From the NCBI GenBank assembly GCA_002696485.1, contig NZTP01000007.1, positions 1 to 44,674 on the forward strand: 44,674 nt of DNA, given 5' to 3'. This document shows, piece by piece, positions 17,090 through 24,521 of the stretch. The DNA comes from Altibacter sp. (lineage in GTDB: Bacteria > Bacteroidota > Bacteroidia > Flavobacteriales > Flavobacteriaceae). Each line of letters begins with the position of its first letter. The first letter of the stretch is position 1. The position numbers and the translations under genes were made by a program. The notes under the pieces are model-generated. The model made no database searches, was not told the DNA's origin, and saw only the letters and a program-made list of their open reading frames with translations.

Positions 17090-18196
17090 ATGAAAAAAAT
17101 CACATTGCTCTTATTATTAGTAACCCTGTCTTTTGCGGCCTGCGAAGATAAGTACCCCGATCTTGACAAAGGGGTATATGCTGAATTTATTACCAACAAG
17201 GGAACTTTTGTCGCTAAACTATATCATGAGGCAACTCCGCTTACGGTTTCCAATTTCGTGGCACTTGCCGAAGGAAATAACAGCATGGTAGATTCAACAT
17301 ATAAAGGAAAGAAATTTTACAACGGACTTTCATTTCACCGGGTGATAAAAGATTTTATGATCCAAGGAGGAGATCCAAAAGGAGACGGAAGCGGAAACCC
17401 TGGATACCGATTCCCGGACGAGTTTGTAGACAGCTTAAAGCACGATTCAAAAGGAATCCTGTCCATGGCCAATTCGGGTCCTGCTACCAATGGAAGCCAG
17501 TTTTTCATTACGTTGAAAGAAACACCATGGTTGGATAATAAGCATACGGTGTTTGGTGAAATTGTTATAGGTCAGGACATCGTAGACGCTATTGGCCAAG
17601 TAGAAACAACCAAACCCGGCGACAAACCTGTAGATCCTGTGGTGATGCAGGAGGTAAATATCATCGTTAAAAAAGGGGCAAAGGTTCCCAACTTCACGAC
17701 CCAAATGGAAGCCATAGAGAAGGAAAAACAAGAGAAGGAAGAAGCACTTAATAAGATCGCCACAGTGAAAGCACAGGAATTGGCTGCCGTAAAGGAAAAA
17801 GCCGAAACAATGCCTTCCGGAATTATGATCTACTACAATCAAAAAGGAGAAGGTCCCAAACCAAAAGAAGGTAGCGAAGTGCTTATGAACTACGCAGGTT
17901 ATTTCGAGAACGGAAGGTTGTTCGATTCGAACTTACTTGAAGTGGCCGAAAGATTTAATATGGTAGATGAAGGAAGAAAAGCGGCGGGACAATATGCCCC
18001 GGTCACCACAGTGTACAGTACCGATGCCAGATTGATCCCGGGTTTTAGAGAAGGATTATTGAGTATGCAAACAGGCGACAAGATAACGCTCTTTATCCCT
18101 TCGCATTTGGCGTATGGTGAACGAGGTTATCCGCCAACAATCGCGCCCAATACCGATCTGGTTTTTGAACTGGAATTGGTAGGCACCGCAGAGTAA
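17090..18196 (+). CDS. Cyclophilin-FKBP fusion peptidyl-prolyl isomerase lipoprotein
   Basis: 368 aa. Lipoprotein signal with lipobox FAAC (Cys19). Residues about 25-200 are a cyclophilin: FHRVIKDFMIQGGDP with catalytic Arg, GSQFFITL, and WLDNKHTVFGEI. A Lys/Glu-rich helical linker (about 205-240) leads to an FKBP domain (about 243-366): VLMNYAGYFENGRLFDS, LIPGFREGLLSMQTGDKITLFIPSHLAYGERGYP, FELELVG. The FKBP has an extra insert of about 30 residues after FDS. Two unrelated isomerase folds on one lipid-anchored protein suggest a periplasmic folding factor. It is last in the nrnA-gldI run and ends at a strong terminator. Confidence 0.93.
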   Translation: MKKITLLLLLVTLSFAACEDKYPDLDKGVYAEFITNKGTFVAKLYHEATPLTVSNFVALAEGNNSMVDSTYKGKKFYNGLSFHRVIKDFMIQGGDPKGDGSGNPGYRFPDEFVDSLKHDSKGILSMANSGPATNGSQFFITLKETPWLDNKHTVFGEIVIGQDIVDAIGQVETTKPGDKPVDPVVMQEVNIIVKKGAKVPNFTTQMEAIEKEKQEKEEALNKIATVKAQELAAVKEKAETMPSGIMIYYNQKGEGPKPKEGSEVLMNYAGYFENGRLFDSNLLEVAERFNMVDEGRKAAGQYAPVTTVYSTDARLIPGFREGLLSMQTGDKITLFIPSHLAYGERGYPPTIAPNTDLVFELELVGTAE

Positions 18197-18201
18197 CAAC
18201 A

Positions 18202-18231
18202 AATAAAGCCGCTTTTTTAAGCGGCTTTATT
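18202..18231. terminator. Strong bidirectional terminator
   Basis: AATAAAGCCGCTT (18202-18214) pairs with AAGCGGCTTTATT (18219-18231), 13 perfect base pairs around a TTTT loop. It has A/T-rich flanks and lies between two convergent genes. Confidence 0.88.
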
Positions 18232-18232
18232 A

Positions 18233-19051
18233 TTACTGAGTTACAACCACAGCTCCTTCCGGCTTATCAAATACTGATGCTTCCAACTTCGTCTCCGTAA
18301 GGGTGACCTTTTCAAACTTAAGGTCATTGCGCTCATTGGTGGGTGTGCCGTTTTCAACATGGTACCATGTTAACTTCTTAGGCAGATCCACCCCATTTAC
18401 GGTTTGCCAGTCATCGTATTTTATAAAGTGCCAATCATCGCTCTTTTCACCTTCTCCATAGGTAACAGTATAACCCAACCAGACCATTCTGTAGGTATCA
18501 GTATCATAATACAGCATATATTCATCGTCCGGAGAATCTCCTACCCCTGCTTCATACCCTATCTTGAGCGTACCGTAACTAACACCATCCAGAATAGTAG
18601 GTTCCATTTCTGTATATACAATGCCATCATCCCCAAGCACAAACGGCATCGCATAAAAATAGAACATAAGATTGTGGTAAAAACGAGCATTGCCCTTATA
18701 TGAATCCTTTTTATTCTCAAGAAGCCATACGGCATCACCATCGTACCCAATAGTCCAAGTTTTGGTCTCAATTTTGGTGTGTCGTTCATTTAAATCGACG
18801 GTGTGAACTTCGGTTTCGCCGGAGCCGTTCAGTTCAAAACAAAGGTTGTTCATTTGCTCCCAACGATCCATACCTCCGTGCGCTTTAAAAACATGGGACA
18901 AGGCAATGGGATAAGAGCGTGCATCATCTTGTGTTTCTTCGGTAACGGGTGCTTCGGTAATAGGTGCTTCGGAAAGGGGAATTTCCTTTTTTTCGTTTTT
19001 ACAAGCAGTAAGGACGAACAGGCCGAGAATACATAGAAAGCTAGTTTTCAT
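18233..19051 (-). CDS. DUF6503-like lipoprotein
   Basis: 272 aa. Lipoprotein signal peptide with LTAC (Cys17). A low-complexity spacer of repeated Glu-Ala-Pro-Ile/Val-Thr units follows (about 27-40). The mature domain begins SHVFKAHGGMDRWEQM and runs as a beta-rich sheet (TWTIGYDGDAVWLLE, YMLYYDTDTYRMVWLGY, LPKKLTWYHV). The 'AHGG...W' start and the repeated strands resemble LolA/LppX-like outer-membrane lipoprotein-carrier folds, as suggested for DUF6503 proteins. This is from memory and not tested. It is monocistronic, convergent with the PPIase. Confidence 0.7.
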   Translation of the reverse strand: MKTSFLCILGLFVLTACKNEKKEIPLSEAPITEAPVTEETQDDARSYPIALSHVFKAHGGMDRWEQMNNLCFELNGSGETEVHTVDLNERHTKIETKTWTIGYDGDAVWLLENKKDSYKGNARFYHNLMFYFYAMPFVLGDDGIVYTEMEPTILDGVSYGTLKIGYEAGVGDSPDDEYMLYYDTDTYRMVWLGYTVTYGEGEKSDDWHFIKYDDWQTVNGVDLPKKLTWYHVENGTPTNERNDLKFEKVTLTETKLEASVFDKPEGAVVVTQ

Positions 19052-19138
19052 AAGTTGTGTTTTTCGGTTGAAGTATAAAAGTAAAAATTCTTCTTCCTTG
19101 GTCGTTTCATCTTCAGAAACCTTTAACTAAAAACCTTC

Positions 19139-19151
19139 CTTTTCAGAAAAG
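19139..19151. repeat. Small palindrome upstream of accessory cassette
   Basis: CTTTTCAGAAAAG is a perfect palindrome around a central A. It lies about 150 nt before the repeat-protein gene and could be an operator half or a chance A/T-rich palindrome. Confidence 0.25.
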
Positions 19152-19172
19152 CCTTAGAAAAACAGGGAAAAT

Positions 19173-19213
19173 CCTTATTGAAAATGGATCTAATGCCCTG
19201 ATATTCAATAAAG
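19173..19213. repeat. Inverted repeat upstream of the accessory cassette
   Basis: TTATTGAA (19175-19182) and TTCAATAA (19204-19211) are perfect inverted copies separated by 21 nt; with one bulge the arms extend to CCTTATTGAA/TTCAATAAAGG. The pair lies in the 249-bp gap before the first cassette gene and is followed by TAGCTTTA, a one-mismatch -7 box. A regulator site or hairpin is possible. Apart from this and the small palindrome, the gap holds nothing clear. Confidence 0.35.
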
Positions 19214-19300
19214 GTGTTGGTGTAGCTTTACAATAAATTAGGAGTACAACCATTGTTTGCCTAATTCAGAAAAACAATTACTAACTTAAATTTTTAAATT

Positions 19301-20827
19301 ATGGCTGTTGAACATGAAGGTATGGTAACCATACACGATACCAACAAAGTCCCCACCATTTCGCTCGATGGTAATACCGCCGAAGTGACCATTGGGACAA
19401 CGGGAGCAAACGGAAGCCTTATTATCAAGGATACTTCAGGAAATACCATTTGCTCCATCCAATCTTCCAACGGCACCCTTAGCGTAGGTGGACCCGATCA
19501 AGCAGGAACTGTTAACATAATCAATGCCGCTAATGAAGATACGATCAAACTTCTAGGGAATTCGGCCAATTGTTATGTAGGACGAACAGGAACTGCTGGG
19601 CGTATGTACTTTAGAGATAGTGAGGGTGTCAACTCGGTTTTTATTGACGGAGCGAACGGAAATATAAGTCTTGGGTCCGAAGGCCACGACGGTGATCTCA
19701 CCCTTTTTGCCTCAGACGGCACCAATACGGTTCACCTCAACGGCGATCATTCGAACATGCGATTGGGTGGACAAGGACATGACGGCGATATCTTCCTTAA
19801 AAATTCAAACAACGTACAAACTGTTCATCTGGATGGAGACAATGGAAATCTCTCTTTGGGTGCTCAAGGACACGATGGTGATATCACTCTTTTCGCTTCC
19901 GACGGCACTAACACGGTGCACATCAACGGTGACCACGGTAACATGCGACTGGGGGGAGAAGGCCACGACGGCGATATCACGCTTCAAAATTCAAATAATG
20001 TACAAACCATACATTTGGATGGTGATCATGGGAATATTTCTTTAGGTGCCGCAGGAAGTGATGGAGATCTCACACTATTTGCCTCCGACGGGGTCAATAC
20101 CGTTCACTTAAACGGTGACCACGGAAACTTACGACTGGGGGGCCGTGGACACGATGGAGATATTAGCCTTAGAAATGCGGGGAATATAGAAACGATACAA
20201 CTCAATGGAGAAGAAGGCAATATTACGCTTGGAGCTAATGGACGTGATGGAGACATCTTTATGAAATCTTCAGACGGGGTGCAAACTATTCATCTCAATG
20301 GAGAGCATGGAAATATTGAACTAGGTGCGAATGGTCATGACGGCGATCTGCTCATCAATAACTCCAACGGCGATCGAACCATCGAGCTTAACGGCGATAC
20401 CGGAGATATCATCTTAAAGAACGCCGATTTTGCTGAGGATTTCGATGTACTGCCCGCTTCAGGAGTCGATCCGGGATCGGTAGTGGTCATTGACAAAAAA
20501 GGAAAACTAAAACCTTGTACCGTGGGGTATGATACAACGGTAGTGGGCGTGATTTCCGGGGCCGGGAACTATCAGCCCGGAATGATCCTCGACCGGCATC
20601 CCGAAAGGGAAAACCGTTCGCCGGTAGCTATGCTGGGAAAAGTTTCTTGTAAAGTAGATGCCGATTACGCGCCTATTGAGATTGGCGACATGTTGACAAC
20701 TTCTCTAACGAAAGGACATGCCATGCGGGCAGAGGCGAATGCCAAACCCGGAACTATTATAGGGAAAGCACTGAGCCCGTTGGCTCATGGAAAAGGCTTT
20801 GTAGACATTTTAGTTAACCTTCAATAA
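19301..20827 (+). CDS. Gly/Asp-rich 31-residue repeat protein, predicted beta-solenoid or fibre, with conserved C-terminal domain
   Basis: 508 aa, function unknown. No signal peptide, lipobox or T9SS domain. Residues 1-127 hold about four degenerate repeats. Residues 128-375 hold eight regular 31-residue repeats of the form GHDGDxxL-(8)-xTVHLNGDHGNxxLGGx. The remaining 134 residues (from ADFAEDFD) are non-repetitive: GSVVVIDKKGKLKPC, GVISGAGNYQPGM, SPVAMLGKVSCKV, EIGDMLTTSLTKGHAM and GTIIGKAL. I recall similar C-terminal regions in other bacterial repeat proteins; the strand/turn pattern suggests a beta-clip-like fold (unverified). The repeats suggest parallel beta strands stacked as a rod or a trimeric fibre, like phage tail or adhesin shafts. 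It is first of three tightly spaced genes, with the metalloprotease starting eight bases after its stop. Confidence 0.8.
   Translation: MAVEHEGMVTIHDTNKVPTISLDGNTAEVTIGTTGANGSLIIKDTSGNTICSIQSSNGTLSVGGPDQAGTVNIINAANEDTIKLLGNSANCYVGRTGTAGRMYFRDSEGVNSVFIDGANGNISLGSEGHDGDLTLFASDGTNTVHLNGDHSNMRLGGQGHDGDIFLKNSNNVQTVHLDGDNGNLSLGAQGHDGDITLFASDGTNTVHINGDHGNMRLGGEGHDGDITLQNSNNVQTIHLDGDHGNISLGAAGSDGDLTLFASDGVNTVHLNGDHGNLRLGGRGHDGDISLRNAGNIETIQLNGEEGNITLGANGRDGDIFMKSSDGVQTIHLNGEHGNIELGANGHDGDLLINNSNGDRTIELNGDTGDIILKNADFAEDFDVLPASGVDPGSVVVIDKKGKLKPCTVGYDTTVVGVISGAGNYQPGMILDRHPERENRSPVAMLGKVSCKVDADYAPIEIGDMLTTSLTKGHAMRAEANAKPGTIIGKALSPLAHGKGFVDILVNLQ
19682..20425 (+). repeat. Eight tandem 93-bp coding repeats with a 186-bp super-period
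   Basis: Eight in-frame 31-codon units. Units 1 and 3 share FASDGTNTVH...MRLGG; unit 5 keeps the same pattern with two substitutions (FASDGVNTVH...LRLGG). Units 2 and 4 share NSNNVQT(V/I)HLDGD...SLGA. The recent duplication unit is therefore a pair (62 codons, 186 bp). Units 6-8 are more diverged. Nucleotide identity is lower than protein identity, because synonymous positions differ between copies (for example ggccacgacggtgat against ggacatgacggcgat). This points to older duplication under protein-level selection. Confidence 0.9.
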
Positions 20828-20834
20828 CAGCAAC

Positions 20835-21608
20835 ATGGCATCAATACGAGCATTAGCAAATTGTGCAGGCATGGACACTTCAGGAAACTTTTCGATTTTA
20901 GGAGATTTCTTCGGTTTTAGACGATCACGGGTACCCGCAGACGAAGGTTTAACCGGAAGTGCTACGGCTTCCGTTTCTTTATTGCAACTGGCGAACGACT
21001 TGGACGATGATTTCGTAAATTTGAATATCGTTAAGATCGGAGCAGATCAGTTTGTAGTGGACAACAATCCGGCGACCAGTTTACCGTCCAACGATCATTT
21101 CCACCTTATAGATTATTGTATCTACCGCATTAGGAACATCTACCGCCAACGGGGCGTAGGTGTGGGTCGCATCCTTCATTTTTCTGTCGATACTGCAGAC
21201 GCACAGGGTCATGAAAACTGCACTACCAAGGGCGAAATGGAAGACATCACAGACACTTGGACGGTGAACAATGACGGGATCGACACCTTTGTACCCATCA
21301 TTTTGAATGTTCCCAGCGGAACAGGAGTAATTTTGGGAAGATCTGCGGTCAACGGACCTTGCGAAGACAAGGACGACAAGGGGATGAACGGTTCTGTTTT
21401 CGGGCTGTGGGGACCCGAACAAGCCTCACGAACCTTTGCTCATGAGGTAGGCCATTATTTAAAACTGAAACACAAGAACAGCACGAACAACAACTTGATG
21501 CAGCAAAGCGGAAGCGTTCCCAGCGGGAACATGAGAACTTCCGTAAATCTCACCAACGCACAGGGAAATGATATGAAAAGTCATTGCTTGATGAACTCGG
21601 GTTGTTAA
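20835..21608 (+). CDS. Putative zincin metalloprotease
   Basis: 257 aa. HEVGHYLKLKH (203-213) fits HExxHxxxxxH, the three zinc ligands and general-base Glu of metzincin-like proteases. The usual Gly at position 8 of the motif is Lys here. It is followed by NNLMQQSG (220-226), which fits the Met-turn, and by LTNAQ, as in many bacterial zincins. The N-terminal 190 residues are not recognised; they start MASIRALANCAGMDTSGN. There is no signal peptide, so export by Sec is not predicted. Nine Cys/His residues outside the site may form disulphides (for example C129, C176, C251, C257), odd for a cytoplasmic enzyme. It lies eight bases after the repeat-protein gene and 15 before the next. Confidence 0.72.
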   Translation: MASIRALANCAGMDTSGNFSILGDFFGFRRSRVPADEGLTGSATASVSLLQLANDLDDDFVNLNIVKIGADQFVVDNNPATSLPSNDHFHLIDYCIYRIRNIYRQRGVGVGRILHFSVDTADAQGHENCTTKGEMEDITDTWTVNNDGIDTFVPIILNVPSGTGVILGRSAVNGPCEDKDDKGMNGSVFGLWGPEQASRTFAHEVGHYLKLKHKNSTNNNLMQQSGSVPSGNMRTSVNLTNAQGNDMKSHCLMNSGC

Positions 21609-21623
21609 TTAAAAGATACGATC

Positions 21624-22646
21624 ATGTATAGTAACGATATTGGAAAAATAAGTAGCCGTACGACCAAGAACAAATTAGTGGAATTGAGTCGTTCGCGCGA
21701 GATCGCGCCCGAAAAACGTATCAACGCGTTAAATTTATTGAGCAGAAAAAAGGATCTGGATCCCTCGGAATTGTTTTCAGCGGTACTGAAGGATAAAAAA
21801 GAAACGGTTCCCATAAAGAGCACCATGGTACTGCGGTTGGGAGCCCAACTGAAAAAGGTATCGGTCCTTGAAAAATTCTTGGGAAAAGTAGAAGGCCCGG
21901 TGACCCGAAGTATCCTGCATGTACTCGCTTATAAAGGGGATGCCGGCAGTTATAAGAAGATAGATGCCTTGCTTAAGGATGCTAAGCAAGACAAACTCAT
22001 CACGCAAAAGGCTCAATTCGCCAAAACGATGATCAGTTATCGCTTGGGTGACAATAACGTGGTTCTCTCTTCTTCTGAAGCAGAACAAATGGAAAGTTTT
22101 CGCAGGATCAAAGCAGAACCTATCGAAAAACAGAAGCTCTCTGTTGTTAAAGCGACCAAAATCCTGAATGACTTACAGCAGGAACACGTCGCTGTTCCTC
22201 TGGCCACAACAAAAGCACAAAAGCTTATCTGTCAAGGAAAAGAACTGGCACTGCTCTTCAATGAACAGCTAGTGGAACACACTTACAACTTCGATACCAA
22301 CGGTATCCTGGCCGCTATTACAGAAGATGATTATTGTCCCGGCGGACATTTCGTGCGCTATCATGTACTCGCAAACAAGGAAGCGGGTTCGGGATATCGC
22401 ATCCATATTCTCAATACCAACGGCCGCCTTATTATGGAAGGCACCGGTACCAAAAAAGGGGAAACTTTTGCCTTTGAGGTAAAGGCAGTGAAACGACCGG
22501 GAAGTACTCCCATATTTTTTAAAGCAGACTTCAATTCACAAAAAAACGAACTGGATGTTAAGGAAGCGAAATCAGGAGCCATGCTTCGGAAATCTTCTCA
22601 GATCGTTTTAAAACCCGACGGAAAAAGTAACCCTAGCGGAAGCTAA
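21624..22646 (+). CDS. Alpha-helical (HEAT-like) protein of unknown function
   Basis: 340 aa, not recognised. Residues 1-180 are helical pairs with recurring hydrophobic spacing (APEKRINALNLLSRKKDL, PIKSTMVLRLGAQLKK, TRSILHVLAYKGDAGSYKKIDALL, TQKAQFAKTMISYRLG), which looks like short HEAT/PBS-type repeats. Residues about 200-340 look like beta structure (HTYNFDTNGILAAI, HFVRYHVL, YRIHILNTNGRLIMEGTG, PIFFKADFNSQKNELDV). The protein is Lys-rich, with no signal peptide or transmembrane helix. As third gene of the cassette it may be a scaffold or chaperone for the other two. That is inference from position only. It converges on the T9SS gene with a three-base stop overlap. Confidence 0.7.
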   Translation: MYSNDIGKISSRTTKNKLVELSRSREIAPEKRINALNLLSRKKDLDPSELFSAVLKDKKETVPIKSTMVLRLGAQLKKVSVLEKFLGKVEGPVTRSILHVLAYKGDAGSYKKIDALLKDAKQDKLITQKAQFAKTMISYRLGDNNVVLSSSEAEQMESFRRIKAEPIEKQKLSVVKATKILNDLQQEHVAVPLATTKAQKLICQGKELALLFNEQLVEHTYNFDTNGILAAITEDDYCPGGHFVRYHVLANKEAGSGYRIHILNTNGRLIMEGTGTKKGETFAFEVKAVKRPGSTPIFFKADFNSQKNELDVKEAKSGAMLRKSSQIVLKPDGKSNPSGS

Positions 22647-23554
22647 TTTTTAATGAATTTTTTAACGATCGTTTGTGCTTCGGAAGTGATCGATAGATAA
22701 TACATACTTTTAGGCAATGTCGATACATCAATTGCGCTTTGGCCGTTATTTACCGAAATAGTTTCAGAAAATATTCTCTTTCCCAGCATGTCATAGAGAA
22801 TAACATGAACCGACGAAACCGTTTCGTTGAATGACACAGTGACCATGTTTGAAGCAGGGTTAGGATAAATGCTGCAATGGTTCAAATCAAGGTCTAAAAT
22901 ACCTAAAATGCCATCGGTTTCAATAGTAAAACTGTATATCTCAAAATCACATTGATCTTCCAGCGGTGCCATGCGCACAAATATCGTTTGAGGGTTTGCC
23001 GTATTTTGAAAATTTTCAGGATCTTCAATGCGATTCTCATCTGCAATTGCATCTGCTTCAATCCGGAAATATTTAAACTGGAACCTAAAAGGATCTTGAG
23101 AACCCAATGCTTGAGATTCATTCATAGTTAGGTCGAAAATTGCACTACCGTCATTATCTCCCTCGTTCAAAATAATATCGTCAGGAACCGCTGCTACCAC
23201 GGGAATCAATGGAACGATAAGGTCCAAAGTGGTGACATCCCAACCCTGTCCTGCCGTACTTTGGAGTCGTACAAATACCACCTGCGGATTTGCAATATTG
23301 GTAAGCGCCATAGGGTTAGGATACGGATTGGTGCCACTTAAGGCATCACCGGAAGTTGGATGATAGGTCACTACCACGTTGCTTTGCCCGTTTATAATTT
23401 GTCCTTCTCGAATAGTAAGGTCAAATACTTCAGTTTCGTCTCCCGGATTATTAACATCACATAAAATGATTGGGTCCGGTACCCCCGCTGTTACTTGAGC
23501 ATTTATACAATTAGAAATAAAAACGATAAGAACGATAGGGAACCATGATTTCAT
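22643..23554 (-). CDS. T9SS type A sorting-domain protein
   Basis: 303 aa from the ATG at 23554. The frame is open 36 codons further up, but only this start gives a clean signal peptide (MKSWFPIVLIVFISNCINAQ). The mature part has two similar beta segments of about 95 residues, each with an 'FDLT...Q...YHPT or FRI...NPYPNP or NTANPQT(I/V)FVR' pattern. Such repeats are common in flavobacterial surface proteins carrying gliding-motility-type C-termini. The last 85 residues are a T9SS type A domain: SIYPNPASNMVTV, VILYDMLGKRIFSE, IDVSTLPKSMYYLSI, and the final KKFIKN. It is predicted to be secreted and surface-attached, and is small for such a cargo. Confidence 0.85.
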   Translation of the reverse strand: MKSWFPIVLIVFISNCINAQVTAGVPDPIILCDVNNPGDETEVFDLTIREGQIINGQSNVVVTYHPTSGDALSGTNPYPNPMALTNIANPQVVFVRLQSTAGQGWDVTTLDLIVPLIPVVAAVPDDIILNEGDNDGSAIFDLTMNESQALGSQDPFRFQFKYFRIEADAIADENRIEDPENFQNTANPQTIFVRMAPLEDQCDFEIYSFTIETDGILGILDLDLNHCSIYPNPASNMVTVSFNETVSSVHVILYDMLGKRIFSETISVNNGQSAIDVSTLPKSMYYLSITSEAQTIVKKFIKN

Positions 23555-23605
23555 AATCACTATTTTTTTCGAAAGATAACAATAAATACATAGTATTTCC
23601 ATTAC

Positions 23606-23613
23606 TATCTTTG
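23606..23613 (+). promoter_or_regulatory. -7 promoter box of the TrmH-family gene
   Basis: TATCTTTG is a perfect TAnnTTTG match that ends four nt before the start codon at 23618. The transcript would start at or very near the AUG. No TTG -33 element is evident. Confidence 0.5.
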
Positions 23614-23617
23614 TAGT

Positions 23618-24424
23618 ATGGAAAAAACGATCTCCAGTTTTCAGAATCCCTTGGTAAAGCAAGTGCTTCAGCTTTCCGAAAAGTCCCGCGAACGCAAAAA
23701 ATCGGGGCTGTTCGTAATTGAAGGACAGCGTGAGATTCTCTTAGCCTTAAAAGGAGGTTATTTTTTACGATCGGTATTATTCTGTTCCGATATTATTTCT
23801 GAAGAGGACCTCTACGTGGTCAAAGAGGTTGCCAATACGAAAGCGGAATTCATCGAGATCACTATCGAAATTTACCAAAAATTAGCGTATCGGGGTTCCA
23901 CGGAAGGGATTTTGGGCATAACCGAAGCAAAATCACTCTCCTTGGACCGCCTCCATCTAACATCCCAAAAACCCTTGATACTGGTTGCCGAAGCTACCGA
24001 GAAACCGGGAAATATTGGCGCGTTATTGCGAACAGCCGATGCGGCCCGCCTCGATGCTGTTATTATCGCCAATCCTAAGACCGATGTGTATAATCCCAAT
24101 ATCATTCGCAGCAGCGTGGGCTGTTTGTTTACCAACAAGGTAGCAACCGGCACGACCTCTGAGATTATCGCATTTCTGAAGGAAAAGAACATTTCGATTT
24201 ACTGTGCCGCCTTGCAAGCTTCCGTTTCTTATCATACTTGTGATTTTACGGAAGCACTCGCTTTGGTGGTAGGTACTGAAGCCGACGGCCTGTCTAAACA
24301 GTGGTTGGAAAACAGTGATCAAAACATCATCATCCCCATGCAGGGAGAAATTGATTCCATGAATGTTTCGGTAGCGGCGGGAATTCTTATCTTTGAAGCA
24401 AAACGGCAACGTGGTTTTAAATAA
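23618..24424 (+). CDS. TrmH/SpoU family RNA 2'-O-methyltransferase
   Basis: 268 aa. An N-terminal substrate-binding domain (NPLVKQVLQLSEKSRERKKSGLFVIEGQREI) precedes a SPOUT knot domain with its three motifs: ATEKPGNIGALLRTADAA (motif 1, catalytic Arg), LVVGTEADGLS (motif 2) and IPMQGEIDSMNVSVAAGILIFE (motif 3, the knot). It methylates ribose in rRNA or tRNA; the exact target (RlmB-like or other) cannot be decided by eye. It is divergent from the T9SS gene, with 63 bp between the starts. The 97 bp downstream hold nothing clear. Confidence 0.92.
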   Translation: MEKTISSFQNPLVKQVLQLSEKSRERKKSGLFVIEGQREILLALKGGYFLRSVLFCSDIISEEDLYVVKEVANTKAEFIEITIEIYQKLAYRGSTEGILGITEAKSLSLDRLHLTSQKPLILVAEATEKPGNIGALLRTADAARLDAVIIANPKTDVYNPNIIRSSVGCLFTNKVATGTTSEIIAFLKEKNISIYCAALQASVSYHTCDFTEALALVVGTEADGLSKQWLENSDQNIIIPMQGEIDSMNVSVAAGILIFEAKRQRGFK

Positions 24425-24521
24425 TGAACCGTTGCCCTTAGTGCAGATTCAGATTTTAGCAATGTCGAAGCAAAACCAGTAATTAGTAAGCAGCAACCTA
24501 ATCCCCGTTTCATTAGAACCC

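Noticed and set aside
18404-18703. Long open frame antisense to the DUF6503-like lipoprotein gene
   Set aside because: It has no recognisable domain and mirrors the codon structure of the real gene, like the other antisense frames in this window.
19682-20425. CRISPR-like or non-coding tandem repeats
   Set aside because: The 93-bp periodicity is in frame, units are adjacent without spacers, and variation is largely synonymous; it is a protein repeat.
19301-22646. Prophage remnant
   Set aside because: The repeat protein looks fibre-like, but there is no integrase, capsid, portal, terminase or lysis gene and no att-like direct repeats.
23555-23662. Upstream extension of the T9SS protein to 339 residues
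   Set aside because: The extra 36 codons precede a standard signal peptide and run over the TrmH promoter and start; the ATG at 23554 is better.
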